Below the pieces are notes generated by a model. The model worked only from the letters and a program-made list of their open reading frames with translations, was not told where the DNA came from and did no database searches. This document shows positions 23,298 to 36,000 of a DNA stretch of 64,000 nt, piece by piece. Numbering within the stretch: position 1 is the stretch's first letter; every line of letters begins with the position of its first letter. The position numbers were made by a program, and so were the translations under genes. This stretch comes from Heterobilharzia americana (lineage: Eukaryota > Platyhelminthes > Trematoda > Strigeidida > Schistosomatidae): the NCBI GenBank assembly GCA_944470555.2, contig OX104127.1:153155776-153219775 (forward strand), written 5' to 3'.

Positions 23298-25864
23298 ACG
23301 ATTCACTGTGTTGTCGTTTTCGACGACAGCCTAGAACAAAAACATGGCATGCTGTCGTGTTAGGTTGCGTTGCTGGCATGCAGTGGGTCCATAATGCTCA
23401 TTCTCGTACTTCAGTTGATTGAAGGTATAACTTATTCACTTTCACAGGAACTTCTTTTCCACGGTTTCCGAGACAGTTTTCTTGACTTACTGTTTACAGA
23501 CTTTAAAATTACTAACCTAGGGTGAATGTCTCCTAAAGATGCAACAACATGAAGTATTTCACAGTTTTATCAACACTGTTTAAACCTTAACATGACTTAT
23601 TTATAATTTTCAGTTCCAAATAAATGCTACCAAAAAAACTCATTTATTGATATGCTGATATATTGATATACTTGCAATTCTCCGTTGTTTTTACTGGATC
23701 GAACTGTTCGACCTCTATTTGGATATGGGCAAGCTACCACCAGGTAAGTTAACAAAAAGCTCACTCAACCTCATTTGTTTATTATCCCAAGAGGTTATTT
23801 GTTATTGGTTGTCTCCAGTTTGCTCTGGTCGATTTCTCCAACTTCTTGCTTCCTACACAGATACTGCGTTGAATTCAGGTATTGTGAAATTGATATTCTC
23901 CCCATAAATAGAGTTTATTTCAATAGAAATCGGAGAAGCTTATTGAACTACATTTCATCTTCATGTGGTGTCTTGTAGACAAATACAAAGGCAAAACATC
24001 TGGAGTTAAAATTTTGCTGTTTCTTGTCAAGCGACAACTTGATTAACTGCCAATTGTGCTTCGCATTCATGACAGCGGTTTCAGGATTTGGGCACCTGTA
24101 CGTTCATTAGGTACATCAGTATCCTCAATAAGCAGTAAAGATCCAAGCAACATAAACTTTATGTGAACGAGATGGAATACTTTACCATCTTGTTAAGGAT
24201 GTCTCAAAAATGACCGCTTGCCATCCCGAACTTGCAACGCATTTACGCTCACCACATACTTGAGTTGGCTGACTGCTGTTGCTTGTCTATGTACCATCAC
24301 CTGTGGGATATACCTGATCGGAGTTTCTACAACCATGCAGAACAGATGCAAATTAGCCCTCCTCTGAGGTTGAAATTCTCAGAAGAGCCTGAGTATAAGA
24401 ATCTTTAACAAGGCTTCTCTGAGGTGGCTTCTCAGCCATGACCGTTTCGTATAATTGATTGTTGCTCCTGTTGCAAAGTGACATTTATACAGATATCGCG
24501 GGGTTGTTTGCACAACAATGACTGATATAGTTTTGAGACTTGATTCCCTCCCCACATTATTTTCAAAGACATGAACGAAATTCAGATAATTTCAAATCCA
24601 TCAGTGTGATTAGACGTTTACGCTATTATTGTTGCAGATTTTGCTTTGCCGATCAGGCTTTTTTCAGTGTACCTATAAAAGTATCAACTTGTACCTTTAT
24701 TTTTAGCTGAGCAATCAAAGTAGTGCATAAAATTTAAACCGTGTTTTTGTTAGTGAGAAGACAATGCTCCCTTACTGCCAATCGTATCGTCCACTGCAAT
24801 GTTTATTTTCTTGACACATTTCGCTTTAATTAGCATGCGAAAATTATACATCTGACGGTAGACTGTAGGAGTTAGATGGGGGGGGGGGGTCCCTGTCGAT
24901 TAACCTTCACAGTCTATCCCAAAATATAGGGGATAGCATTATTGCATCACCTCGTTTAGTGGCCATACCGCAAAATATGTTCAACAGACTTTGATCACTG
25001 TTAAGCAATAAGGACTAGATAGCTAAATCAATTCGTGTTTGTCTGTCTTCCAGTGACTCTAAAAGGGGGGATTAATATCACCTGACTTAATCGTACATAT
25101 AGTTTACATAAAAGTTTATTTGAACTTGTATAGATGGTTTTACCTGTTTAATTAAGGAATAAAAATTACTACTCTTGAACGTAGCATTTTCGCTAGTGTA
25201 TTACTTTTGTAACCGGTAGGGTTCAATATTAGCCTTCTAAATGCTTACACCCTTCATATATTTCTACATTGCTGTTTCCCATCTCACCTGATTACTCTCA
25301 TCTCATTTAAGCCTAATCTCAATTCTTGCTTCAAATTAAGACATCACCATGTGTAACAACAACATAAATCATCGGAGGAAATCTTCCAGCTTTGTTGTCA
25401 ATTCAGGTAGCAAGAATGCACCAATATTCGCTGGTAGTTGTCAGAATCTTTGTTTTGGTCCTCCAGCCTACTGACTGAAATAATTATCTTCTCCCTAGAC
25501 AATATTCATTGGCGTACATGATGTAACATCTGGTGATACTAGTCCTCTTCCAATATTACTGGATGGTATAAAATGTTTGAAAGAAGCTTGTGTGGTTTGG
25601 CCTAGAAACTTGATATTCTGTCCAACTTGGTGACCTATGTCTCAGATGTAGCTTTGTAACCTAGAACCCTAAATGAAATAAATGCTACGGAATGTGTCAG
25701 TCAACAGCAGTCTAAGCTTGGTATATGCGTTCCTATGCGGACGCCCCGATATTACCTGTGTTTTAAATTAGAGTAATGATGGACAGAAACCGATCAATTT
25801 GATCCAATCAGCGACGGTATAATGCAAGCAACAATGCCATTCACAGTTATTCAGTTTTTCTTTC
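23298..25864. other. Mostly unassigned; G-homopolymer at 24878-24889
   Basis: A run of 12 G residues sits at 24878-24889. A strong donor-like gggcaagctaccaccag|gtaagtta occurs at about 23742 but no exon can be supported. The patch 24180-24480 is less AT-rich and may be decayed transposon DNA. Confidence 0.3.
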
Positions 25865-26400
25865 GTGAATCTACTCTACAAAATTTACAGCTTTAACCCA
25901 GAAGCCTTATCAGGGGCACCAAAACAGAATGACGTTATTAAACGTAATGTTATTATCTGCAACATTCCGGAAAAAATGCCACTGAATGCTTTCCCTTCAT
26001 GTCTTCACAAAGTCAAAGGCCTTGCAGCTGATTCTTGTCGCAGTGCAAAACTCTCTTGAGCTGAGTCGCAGTTTAATTTTCATGTCCTTCTTTGACGTTA
26101 CTCATTAACCATGGCAGGCAAACATGAATTCTCTACCAAGAGTCAAAACCGTGTCCGAATTTGAGCATGTTCGTATTTTCTCGGATATGAAAGCCTTGCA
26201 AAGACATAGCCCGACAACTATATGGACGACACAAAATATTCACCATCCTATTCCTCTTGATTCCGATCTGATCTTAATCTTATTACTAATGCGTCCTGTC
26301 TAGCGACTACTTCTCTAGTGAATGTTTTCACTGATAATGGCATCTGTACTGACCCTTCGATGGCTGTGAATATTGACACTCTAAGATGCAATCATGCAAC
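25865..26400 (+). pseudogene. CR1-like ORF1 remnant
   Basis: The frame reads NDVIKRNVIICNIPEKMPLN followed by AFPSCLHKVKGL, typical of the R-x-x-N-v-I-i-x-x-i-P-E start of the RNA-binding ORF1 protein of CR1/L1-like LINEs. After a stop and frameshift come LTMAGKHEFSTKS and EFEHVRIFSDMKALQRHSPT, corresponding to the A-G-K...V-R-I-x-x-D-x-T-x-x-Q-R block of the same protein. In these elements ORF1p coats the transcript and acts as nucleic-acid chaperone. Here it is broken at least three times. It could belong to the same LINE family as the ORF2 remnant at 15781-17660, but they are not physically linked. Confidence 0.6.
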
Positions 26401-27700
26401 CTAAACATGTGCCGATTAATAGAACTGTCATTAGAAGCACTGATATACTTTCTGCTGTCGCTAACCAGGCAGAAACCTTGAGGTTCTTACTGTTCACTCA
26501 CGTCCAAACAACACACACTCCGATATCAACCAATCAAATCTTGCCTGTAAACCCTATGCGGCGAACTCCAAAGTGAGCTATTTCGATATGTATCAGTGTA
26601 ATATATTCGGAAATCATCAATGTATCCATCTAAACTACTCTTTTTACCCCCTAATAATGCCCATGGCTTTATTCCATCCCTCGCCTGCATACACTCCCGA
26701 ATCAAGTTACCGTGTAAGATACTTAGTAATCTGATACGATGGGACGCTCTCATTTCCAAAACTATTTGCCTAGTGTACTAGTTGTGAATTCAGGACGTTT
26801 TCACCTATGTCTTCCAACTTAAGAGAATCTCTTGAACGTAGGTGCACGAACTGATATTATCTTCAGAAACACTTACCTCTTCATTTTAATGATTATAGAA
26901 TACCAGGAAGAGCAGCAACCACTATTATTTGTGCCTCCACCTCTGAACCAATGCACTGTGACAAATGTGAGCACTCCAATGTACGATTCGTCTTCCGTCT
27001 TCTTGTCATCTTTTTGTGCAGCAGCTAAAGTAGCTGATGAAAATTCAGAGCAATTACTTTACTTCTCTCTCGTCACTTACTCGTTTACCTTCTTCTTTCT
27101 CGACCGAGTTACGTTCCAACCATAAATCAGAAATGTGGCCATAATCGGCTCGATTAACATCATTGCATACTATCAATTCACGCATATCAGTATCAAAGTT
27201 TTTCCAGTTACCCTCTTCTTCGGCGTTAGTCCAGATTGCACCTCTAACAGTTTTTTTGCCATTTCTAACCCCTATGCCATATGTTAAGTTTCGTATGTAT
27301 TTAATATAAACACTAGCTTTCCCCATCATGATCTTTCTAACTACTTCTCCAAAACGCGAGTTCCTCTAATTTCATCCTAATCATAAGTGCCCACTTCACT
27401 AGAAGTCAACTGATTTCTTTACTCTAACTGTCAAAATTCTTTTATCGCTATTAAAGAAGCTTAGTGCCCACCAACTAGCTCCTTTAGGGTCAATGGCAAT
27501 CCACTTCTACGAAACGGTAGAGAAATTAAGCATAGTGGTGTTTACCTCGATTATGTTCGTGCACACATCACACCTCCTTATTGACTCGTCACCGTTTAAC
27601 TCTAAAAAGGATTCTTTGTATTCGACTCTGTTTATTAAGGTACGTACACCACCCACCTCACTCAATTAGATATGCTGTGATAACATTTAAGGAGTGGTTC
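26401..27700 (+). other. Degenerate region, perhaps the continuation of the CR1-like copy
   Basis: Short plus-strand frames such as LPSSSALVQIAPLTVFLPFL (27204 onward) and TDFFTLTVKILLSLLKKLSA (27400 onward) are collinear and protein-like. They would fit a badly decayed ORF2 endonuclease to RT linker, but no catalytic motif can be placed. Confidence 0.25.
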
Positions 27701-30282
27701 TAAAGACCACACCAATAACTACAAAAATAACCAATGAGGTCCCCTTATTTTATGAAAAACAACCTGTTTAGCTGAAATAAAGAAACCTAAGCGACTATCT
27801 TAACCGTTGCTAGGGCGGCTTTTAGAGTCACCATATTTAAGGCATCTGCTACTGATTCCTACTTCGCAAGTAACTAAAAAGTCATCTTCGGAGACTAACA
27901 TGACAGGTGTTGAGTGAGGTGATTTCTGGTCTTAAGTGGTGTGACGAATTTTTCTATCCTAAATTTTGCAGAATAGGTTCAACACGTCATATCCCAAGCA
28001 CGTAATAACAATGTATTTAATTTAAATTTTATAACGACATCAAGCCTTCTGACATTTATGGTAATCATAGGTTCGGCATTTGTGTGCTCATTTCACGAAC
28101 TACAACCTTAAAGTAGTCTACACCTCACCAAGCCTCTTGTATGTACAGGCTATGCACATGCTAACTGGGAACAGTCGAACTTCCTCTGGTCCCAGCAAAG
28201 TCAGTTAAAAGTAGAACGCGAAAGAGCGAGACCTTAACATCATTCATCCAACTCAACGTATTGATACAGTAAAATCATAGGAAGAAGACAGATTAGAACA
28301 CAGCTAGGATGACAGACGATATTTAACCATTCCTTTATTCAACATTTTATTTCATAATCAAAGTGGAAAAAGGTACAAACTACATTAGCAAAGTCAATCT
28401 ACACGTTCACTGTTACTAAATAAAGGGTTTATTAGCGATTATCAATATGGTTCTTAACAAGAATCCCGTTCATATATCATCTCTCTATGTGTAAACAAAT
28501 GATAAGAAACACAGTCATATTGTTAATCTGTGGAAGATAGTCGGTTCAACCTGTGAGGCAGATTGAAAATGACGCTGGAGTTTCAGGAACATTGATAATC
28601 ACTACCTTCTTTCCAGCAAGGTCTCATAGTTCACAGGTTTCTAGTGAAATAAATATACAACAAACCTTCAAGCCAGTTTTTCCTTAGCAGTTGAAAAGGG
28701 TCATTTAGTCACCCTGAACCTTATCAACTGATCAACTTTGTGGCCACAGTGAACCCATTTAGTGCCATTTTACTTAAATACTTATATCCTACCCAAAAGT
28801 AAACAGAATGAGACAGCTGACTGATGGTACATCTGAACTTAACCAGGAATATGAATGATGCCCTCATGATTTGTCTTATATAGCTCAAGTTACCACTTTT
28901 ACAACTTCTGTTGTCGCTGCTGTGTATGAAGACGCTTGTACAAATACCTTAAGTTCCCACTCCTAATGGTATCTTAGTCCCACCGTTATTGAGAAAGCGG
29001 CAATATAATATAAGGTGTATTTACTACGTCAACATCCAAAATATATAAAAACTATGAGGTTTATATGTCTATATCAATGTCCTTGGCTATTTCCAGGCCT
29101 TCCACATTTAAATCTTATCGATTTTTCATCTCTTCAACCAACTTGATGCACGTTGATTCATCTGCTTTCCCTCGAAACTTCGAAGCAAGGCGACTGGCTG
29201 AAAAAGGGTTTATGTATATGCGGCTTCTTATGAAGATTTTGTCAGTCTCTCTGCGCACTACTACACCTCTCTCTTGAAATAGAGATTGATGGTACAGTGA
29301 TGTTTTTGATTGACTAGTAACGTTTCGCTAAATCGTGACAAACTATCCCTTAGTGCTCTTCAGCAGCATTTGTACTATCGCGTAGTTTGAAGCAACTGAA
29401 TTAGATCTGTAAATGTGTGGACTGGTTTACTGACACGTTGGAGAAACGTATTTTATGAATCTTGTCCTCTCCGCTTAAAAAAATGGACTTATAAGTATCT
29501 ACACAATCATCGCTTATGGTCTGAGATGTGGAATTTCAGTGTTGTATGACCCTGATTTAGCAAAAATGCTTTGAGTCCATGCCAACTGTTTGCGTAGATT
29601 GAAATGTTACCACAGGACATTGATCGGTAAAATGGTTACACAGTTTTGCTTTCCTCAAGAAACCAAATTAACTTAGAGCTTTTTGGTCAAGCAGAGCCTT
29701 CCTACCCTTTTGGTCCTGTTTATCGGGAAGTCTCGTTTTTTTAGATGAAAGCTTGAGATCTTGTGTCCAGTTTTAGATAGAGTAATCTAGGTGTAGTTGG
29801 TCTGAATGATATGGTACTCCACTATGCGACAAATCGCTGTTGTCAACACCAAAGTATACTACACCGATGACCTGCTCCTGACCGCCTGAGCGATGTGTGA
29901 ATATGGGGTTGTTCAATTGCTTGCTGGATAGTGGATGTGATTTCTGAAGTGCAGCTGGTTGCAGACGATCTTGGTGTCCATTTTCTCGTATGGATATAAA
30001 TTTTTTTTGATATAGTGGCCACTACCGTGCAAAGCAGCTGTCTCGTTTGATGTATATGCAGCAACTTAGAACCCCTTGAGTATCTGTATATCTGTTGACG
30101 TTGATTATTGAGCTTGCACTAGTTCTCCTTGAGAACATTTTGTAGACAATCGTTATCGAAAGCCTGAATAGCATTAAGCATGTTTCATACTTCTGAAAAC
30201 ATTTTGCAAGTAATTATTACTTTTCATGAACATAAACTGATCCACTGTCCGAATCATTTATTATTTCGTTGTTGTTAGTGAA
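27701..30282. other. No recognised gene
   Basis: Patches at 28140-28270, 29065-29280 and 29820-30060 are less AT-rich than their surroundings. The frame at 29065-29277 contains RPSTFKSY and ARRLAEKGF, which superficially recall a BIR domain, but zinc ligands are absent. No assignment is made. Confidence 0.3.
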
Positions 30283-30648
30283 GTGTTTAATATCGTCCTT
30301 ATTCATCATTATAACATGAACAATATTACTAGACTCAATTTTTTTCTCTGCCACACTATAACAATTTGTAAGGGCAGGAATCAAGCTCCTGAATTATCTC
30401 ATATCTCTAAGAGTTTGCATCTAAATGTCTGTTTTATGATGAAACATGGAATTGATTACTATTCTAGCATTACGAACACAGACATAAAAAGAGAGGATGG
30501 GAAAATCTTCAAGGGAGTTTATGGTAAAACAATACAAACTACAGAGTATTCGAATTACGAAACTAACTACAAACACGGTGTAATTGGAATAGTGTTTGGT
30601 CGCATAAGAAATTTATTTTTACGCGACAAATTAGAAGAACAGGTGTGA
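30283..30648 (+). other. Unrecognised 121-codon open frame with exon-like C-terminal half
   Basis: The frame starts at ATG 30283 and ends at TGA 30646-30648. Its second half (SSITNTDIKREDGKIFKGVY, GKTIQTTEYSNYETNYKHGV, IGIVFGRIRNLFLRDKLEEQ) has a balanced, charged composition that differs from the local AT-driven background, and a donor-like CAG|gtgtgagt overlaps the end. The N-terminal 30 residues look like chance translation, so a real exon would more likely start at an acceptor near 30371 (tttgtaag) or 30412 (tctctaag). I recognise no family. It may be a single exon of an unknown gene or a chance frame. Confidence 0.25.
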
Positions 30649-32004
30649 GTCCATAAACAAAATATTGGTCTAGAATTGAAGAACAGCAATTAAACAAATC
30701 ATAACATGAATCAATAAACAGTTTTCATTTGTTTAACATTAAAACTAAGTAGAAAGGAAGATTTAAAAAACGACTGAATACTTTCCTGGTAAGAACATTT
30801 TCACTCTTCAGACTTATTTCCTCACGAGACTACTATAGTAGTTAACCAGTCGAGAATCGATAAATATCCGTCTGACCCCACTTCTGATGGGACTAAATAG
30901 TGAATATTCAGTGGTAAAAGCGCTTATATAGAATAAGATAGAGACGAATAATTATCATGTTTCCTGAGCGGATGACAAACAATCTTAAAAAAGGATGTAA
31001 TTATCATCTAGTGAGATTGCTTGGTGCTTAATTAACGCAGTCGGTTGGTTGATATTGACATGGGATCTTCCATTACTGTGTGACAAGTGAAAGTGCTGTG
31101 CATCACATCAGAGTACAAAGCACCAAGATGAACTAATTTGATCAATAGTCACTGAAATTCACGCAAAGAAAAGGAGAGAGAATAAAACTTAAAAGAAAAC
31201 AAAGGAAATATATTATGAAATTTCTGTGAGATGGGAAAATAAATTTCTAACTTTTCGCAACATCGTTAAAGTTACTTATGCACTCAATAAAACCTTTACA
31301 AGCGATCACGTGTTTAAATGGTAAATGGAAAGAAATCAAATCATGTTGTTCGTAAATGCGCATAAAAATGATAAGAGGATGGGGATGAAGGTTATCGCCA
31401 ACGGTTATTAGTCTATAAGTTTTAGATGATGTGAATGTGTGGGAAAAGTGGCTTGTGTAACTTGAATGTACTTGAACACAAATAAAACTTCACAGTATAA
31501 TTACCCAAAGTAACAGTCATCACAGTCGACACAACGTGATTTTAAAATCATTTAGATTTTTTTCGAATTCGACACGTCTCATGTTCAGAGGAAAGTTATA
31601 TGAATTCCCTCATGCTTCCAACGCAACCAGGAAGTTAACATCTCCCTACACGCTCAAGTCAACAGTTAGAGACATCAGCTGATGCCACCTTTTAGTCTGG
31701 CGTCGTTTAACATTTGTGTGGAATAAGCTCAGTCCAGACAGTATTGTAAGACGGGGTAGATGGTTACTAGGCAAGCACGATATATGATTTAGTAATTTGA
31801 ATACATAGAGGTTCATTACACAATCAGCTTACTAAACTTTCTTGAGAAAAAGTTTTACATCTAATCTACACGTTACTAACATCGTGGTTTCATGATACAG
31901 TCTATGTTATGAAAACGCCAGTGGTCATAGCCCTAAATCCCCCCTCATCTTCAGGTTTTTAAAGTTTTATTTTGCTATTAAGTTTATTGAAGTGATATGC
32001 AACA
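30649..32004. other. No recognised gene
   Basis: AT-rich spacer without supported features up to the PLE inverted pair. Confidence 0.4.
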
Positions 32005-32005
32005 A

Positions 32006-32606
32006 ACAGTGGTAAAGTATTATTTACTTGTTGATGTTTCGATAGTAAATTATTGATCATAATCATAACAGTGTAATCACACTAATTTGAACTTCTGATT
32101 TTTGTAGTCCTGTCACCTCACATTTTTTGCTTTTGTTGGGAGTAAAATTTTCCATACCTCCGACATAGGTGTTACATCATTTTGTTACTTGTGTTGCATG
32201 TTGTTTCGATGAACAAAGATTCAGAAATCAATCTCTGCACCTAATTACATCACATTTAAGTACAGTAGTTTTATCCCATTCTATTGTGTGGTTGTGTGTT
32301 GGTGCATGCATTGTAGTAGCCGAGCTGTTTTTCTAGATTAATGATCTCGGCTGTGATTGTGATTCCATTGCTACTCCTGTTTTTCTATATATTTTGTCTT
32401 TAAACGTGAAGAATGTGGAGGTTAGGCACAACTATACACCTAACAGAATTTTATCAGCCGATACTTTAGTTCTATGAGTAAGTTGTGAGTCAATAATTGG
32501 TTGATTTTTGACCACCTTCAGTACTATATTGATTGGTATTTTAGTATAATGACTTCTTATGTCAAAATTAGCCATTTTTCCTTCATTTAATAGGAATAAT
32601 AATATA
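32006..32606 (-). mobile_element. Penelope-like element, left arm of a head-to-head pair
   Basis: Read on the minus strand from about 32606, the element starts in the reverse transcriptase: MANFDIRSHYTKIPINIVLK carries the motif-A-like D-x-x-S-x-Y-T-x-I-P (M at 32575), continues VSADKILLGV, a stop, then LCLTSTFFTFKDKIYRKTGV and AMES, which corresponds to motif B (G-x-A-M-G-S-P-L-S-P, here AMES). It then jumps by internal deletion to LEKQLGYYNACTN, the distal GIY-YIG region, and runs into the 3' untranslated end. The RT catalytic Y-x-D-D and the GIY-YIG active site are deleted. The 224 bases at 32006-32229 are almost identical to the inverted right arm at 32818-33042. Confidence 0.75.
32432..32575 (-). 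pseudogene. PLE reverse transcriptase fragment (motif A region)
   Basis: An open stretch of 47 codons from ATG 32575 begins MANFDIRSHYTKIPINIVLK and ends SADKILLGV before TAG. The F-D-I-x-S-H-Y-T-K-I-P string is the PLE version of the first catalytic Asp region (D-V-x-S-L-Y-T-x-I-P). It is a truncated relic within the left arm. Confidence 0.7.
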
Positions 32607-33066
32607 AAAACTAGGCTGTTGCAATGCACACATTAACATACAAGCACACATTAGAATGGGATAAAACTACTGTGCTTGAATCCAATATAATTAGGTGCAG
32701 AAAGAGATTAATGATGGATCGTGGCTAGCAGTGGAATCTGGAACGCGCATTTCGTCCAATTTAAGACTTGTCAGCTGGATGTTCCTGCTTCCCAGTGAGT
32801 GATGTTGTTCCCACCGTGATTTCTGAATCTTTGTTCATCGAAACAACATGCAACACAAGTAACAAAAATGATGTAACACCTATGTCGGAGGTATGGAAAA
32901 TTTTACTCCCAACAAAAGCAAAAAATGTGAGGTGACAGGACTACAAAAATCAGAAGTTCAAATTAGTGTGATTACACTGTTATGATTATGATCAATAATT
33001 TACTATCGAAACATCAACAAGTAAATAATACTGTACCACTGTATGCTGAATATCATATAAATAAAT
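32607..33066 (+). mobile_element. Penelope-like element, right arm of the head-to-head pair (5'-truncated)
   Basis: This arm begins within the end of the GIY-YIG domain (CTAGGCTGTTGCAATGCACA, compare CTAGGCTATTGCAATTCACG at 52680), reads LEWDKTTVLESNIIRCRKRL in another frame, is interrupted by a SINE at 32710-32817, and then continues with the 3' untranslated end to about 33066. From 32818 to 33042 it differs from the reverse complement of the left arm at only about two positions by eye (one A indel, one G/T). The 5' ends of the two arms meet at about 32606. Confidence 0.75.
32710..32817 (-). mobile_element. Hammerhead SINE, family 1, 5'-truncated, nested in the PLE right arm
   Basis: The insertion is identified directly because the left PLE arm lacks it: GAGATTGATTTCTG is continuous there but split here. 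Read on the minus strand: CACTCACTGGGAAGCAGG, ATCCAG (stem I), CTGACAAG (consensus CTGANGAG), TCTTAAATTGGA (stem II), CGAAA, TGCGC, GTTC at the cleavage position, then CAGATTCCACTGCTAGCC and the tail GATCCATCATT. The tRNA-like head is missing. The core has the change A for G in CTGACAAG, GTT for GTC at the scissile site, and stem I mismatches, so activity is doubtful. Confidence 0.75.
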
Positions 33067-36000
33067 CTACTTTAGAATTACGTTCCACCATGGTGCCTAA
33101 GCTTTACGCTCATGTTAGTTATATTTCACAGCTATGTAATTAAAGGAGGTAAAATGTTGTATAGTAAAGGCAACCTTCCGTAGGTGAATAGATATCAGAT
33201 CACTGCCGTAAGTTTTGCAACTTAGCTAAAGCCAAGCGTGCATATTTTATCCTTTCGGGATTTTATTGATAATTGTTCCACCTTGAAAAATACGTGATAA
33301 CGTCAAAATCTCCAGCCATTTCATTCTCTATTGTTAGACAAGATACTGGTGAAGACCAGTTTAGAAGCTGCAGTTCAAATTTAGATAGTAAGAGGAGCAT
33401 CCAAAACATTTTCAAATATTCACTTGGAATATTCCGAAAACTCAGCATTTTGTCAACACTTTTGAGCTAACAGGATTAAGTCATTTGTTTATTTTAGGTC
33501 TACTAAGCAGTTTCGGGTTAAGAGTTGGTACCCGTAATGTCGTACAAGGGGAAACAGACCACCATAAGCAAATCTGAAAGAAAGTTAAACAAAGACGCAG
33601 TAGTGTACATTCTTGATGGATACCAGTCACCGAATACAACTCAACGAGTACCTCATCACAAGTTCTGACGCACTCACTATCACTCGAATACAGATTCTGT
33701 ATTAGCGTGATGCACTTATCTAATATTAATTTCAGTGATAAACACCACTATAAAACTTCTCGTTCTTTGGTTTCCAATGTCTTCTGCAGGTTGCGTGGTA
33801 CAGCTTGTATCGGGTGCCTGTCAGTGTACATGTGTTTCGATATCTACTGGAAAGTGATATGGGATACGATGAGGGCATCTGTGAAGCATTTTGATCAATC
33901 AATGAAAAGAAGCATACATGCAACATTGTTCTATATATATAACTTCTTGACCCTCTAGAAAGAAACATTTAGTAACATAACCTCGCTTTGTGATAACCCT
34001 GTGGTATCATTCTCTCGTTTCGTGAATTTTCTTAGTGAGATTTTGAAACCCTCGAATTTTAACCCACCATTTTCTCTGTCTTCATATGCTTGGTTCACTG
34101 CTTTAATAATTGTTTAGCTCAAATATACTTATCTCCGACTATATCTAAAGGCATAATGTGTATCACTGTCATCTCTAATGAACATCGTTGGTCCGTAACC
34201 ACATCTTTTGCCAGTAACATGCCTGATGATTCTTGTTTTACTGTAACTACAGTATTCTATTGCATGTATTCAACAGTGAGTCCTTGTACATGCTATACAA
34301 TCTGCAGATCAGGAAAAGATAGAAAATGAAGAAAGGGGCTCCTTCTATTACGTGAATCTTGTTCTTCCTATTTTGTTAAAATTTACGGCTTGAAAGTAAA
34401 AGGTAGATAATGATTTGCAGGTTATAGAGAAGCTTCCGGAATATTTTTTTACGGCAGCATTAACAGTGTGCTTTAAGAGTAGATCCCCTGTACCTTTGCA
34501 CGAATAATATGGAGTTATCTGTTTGTGGGAATCATTAGGCTGATGTGACTCCATCTGCTTTTGTAGAGAAAACCAATTAGTGAGCTTTAGGACAACCTTT
34601 TCTAGATGTGAACCTGTGGTGATTGGAAAACATCACTATCTTCCTACAAGCACGTACGTTGGGACATAGCGTATAGCATCATAGGCATGTAATTTTTTGT
34701 TATTAATTAGATTCATGATGGAGTACAACATATCTTTTTCAGAATACCAAAAGTGCTTTTATAACAGTAGTGAGATCATCATTATCTGTTCAGCAGTAGT
34801 TCCTCCAAACACTCGATACCCTTGTCATAATATAACTCACATGTGATGTATTTAACTCGAAATTAGGCTATTTTTCTAGCACGTAAATACACAATTTTGC
34901 TTTTCTTCAATGTAAGCTTGAATGCGTAATTTGAAAATTCCTGTGTAAAATTTCTTTCTAATTTCATACCTGTCTATTTGTTTACTAGGTTTAGCTTGAC
35001 CATCTGCAACTTTTAAATGACCTTATTACGCAATACAAGCCCCAAGTGTATGGCACGGTGTACGGAATTTTGTAAATATAGGTTTAGCTTGGTGAGACTT
35101 TAATGGAAATAGCTATTTGTTCAAATCACTTGCATCCCACAATTAGTCATCTCTTTCCACCTCTATTTTTTTCCTATAGCTGTTAATCTAACTAGATGTC
35201 AACGTTGAACAAACTTTCTGGGCTCATAGTCCTTCATCGGTTCTCCATCTGATGTCAAAACACGGTGAAAACTACTTTAAAATAGATAATGGTAATATCC
35301 GCTGTTTGATGACTGGGTCATAGAAAACGTAGTTTGAACTTGTAAATGGAAAGTGTTTTCTAAAAGAAAGCCTCATGATCCGTCGACTTCAGCTTCGCTT
35401 TGTAAATATTCAGTGTTATTTTAGAACTAAATTGAGTGTTAAGGGTATACTGTAGTCATTTGAGATATTCCATAAGTAACCGCACATACGCTGAATTCGA
35501 ATCAATATAAATATGACTAATTTGAAAGAGAAATTTGCAACAAATAAAGTATTACCCAGTAGTGCAGCATGATATTGAAAATATACTCCATATTTCATGA
35601 GATTGACAAAACCATATCTACTATATATTGTTGCCCAACTACATTCATAGACATATACTCATTCCAGGAAAGTGTTGTATTCACAAGTTATCTTCAAAAG
35701 TATTTCAAAACTGGGTTGAATATTGTTTTTAATGTTGACTAATTCGAGAAATCGAATTCTCCCGCTTATCACATTTAAACATTCTTATGAGCTTGGGTTA
35801 CAAGAGTAATTTCTTCCTTATTCATACATTCTAGAATGATTATCATAAAGGCCATAAATTAGAAAAAAATGTTTCAGTGTGCAGCTTTATATCTGTAAAC
35901 CAATTGTCTATGTATTCATTAACATGTCATAATGATATCTAACAGGTTATGTAAAATGATAAAAATTGAAACTTGTCAGAGTATTGCATATAGTTGTCAC

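Noticed and set aside
27054..27329. Minus-strand 91-codon frame
   Set aside because: The opposite strand carries collinear, LINE-like fragments, so this frame is probably an antisense shadow.
29065..29277. BIR-like wording (STFKSY ... ARRLAEKGF)
   Set aside because: The spacing is too long for a BIR domain and the CxxC, His and Cys zinc ligands are absent.
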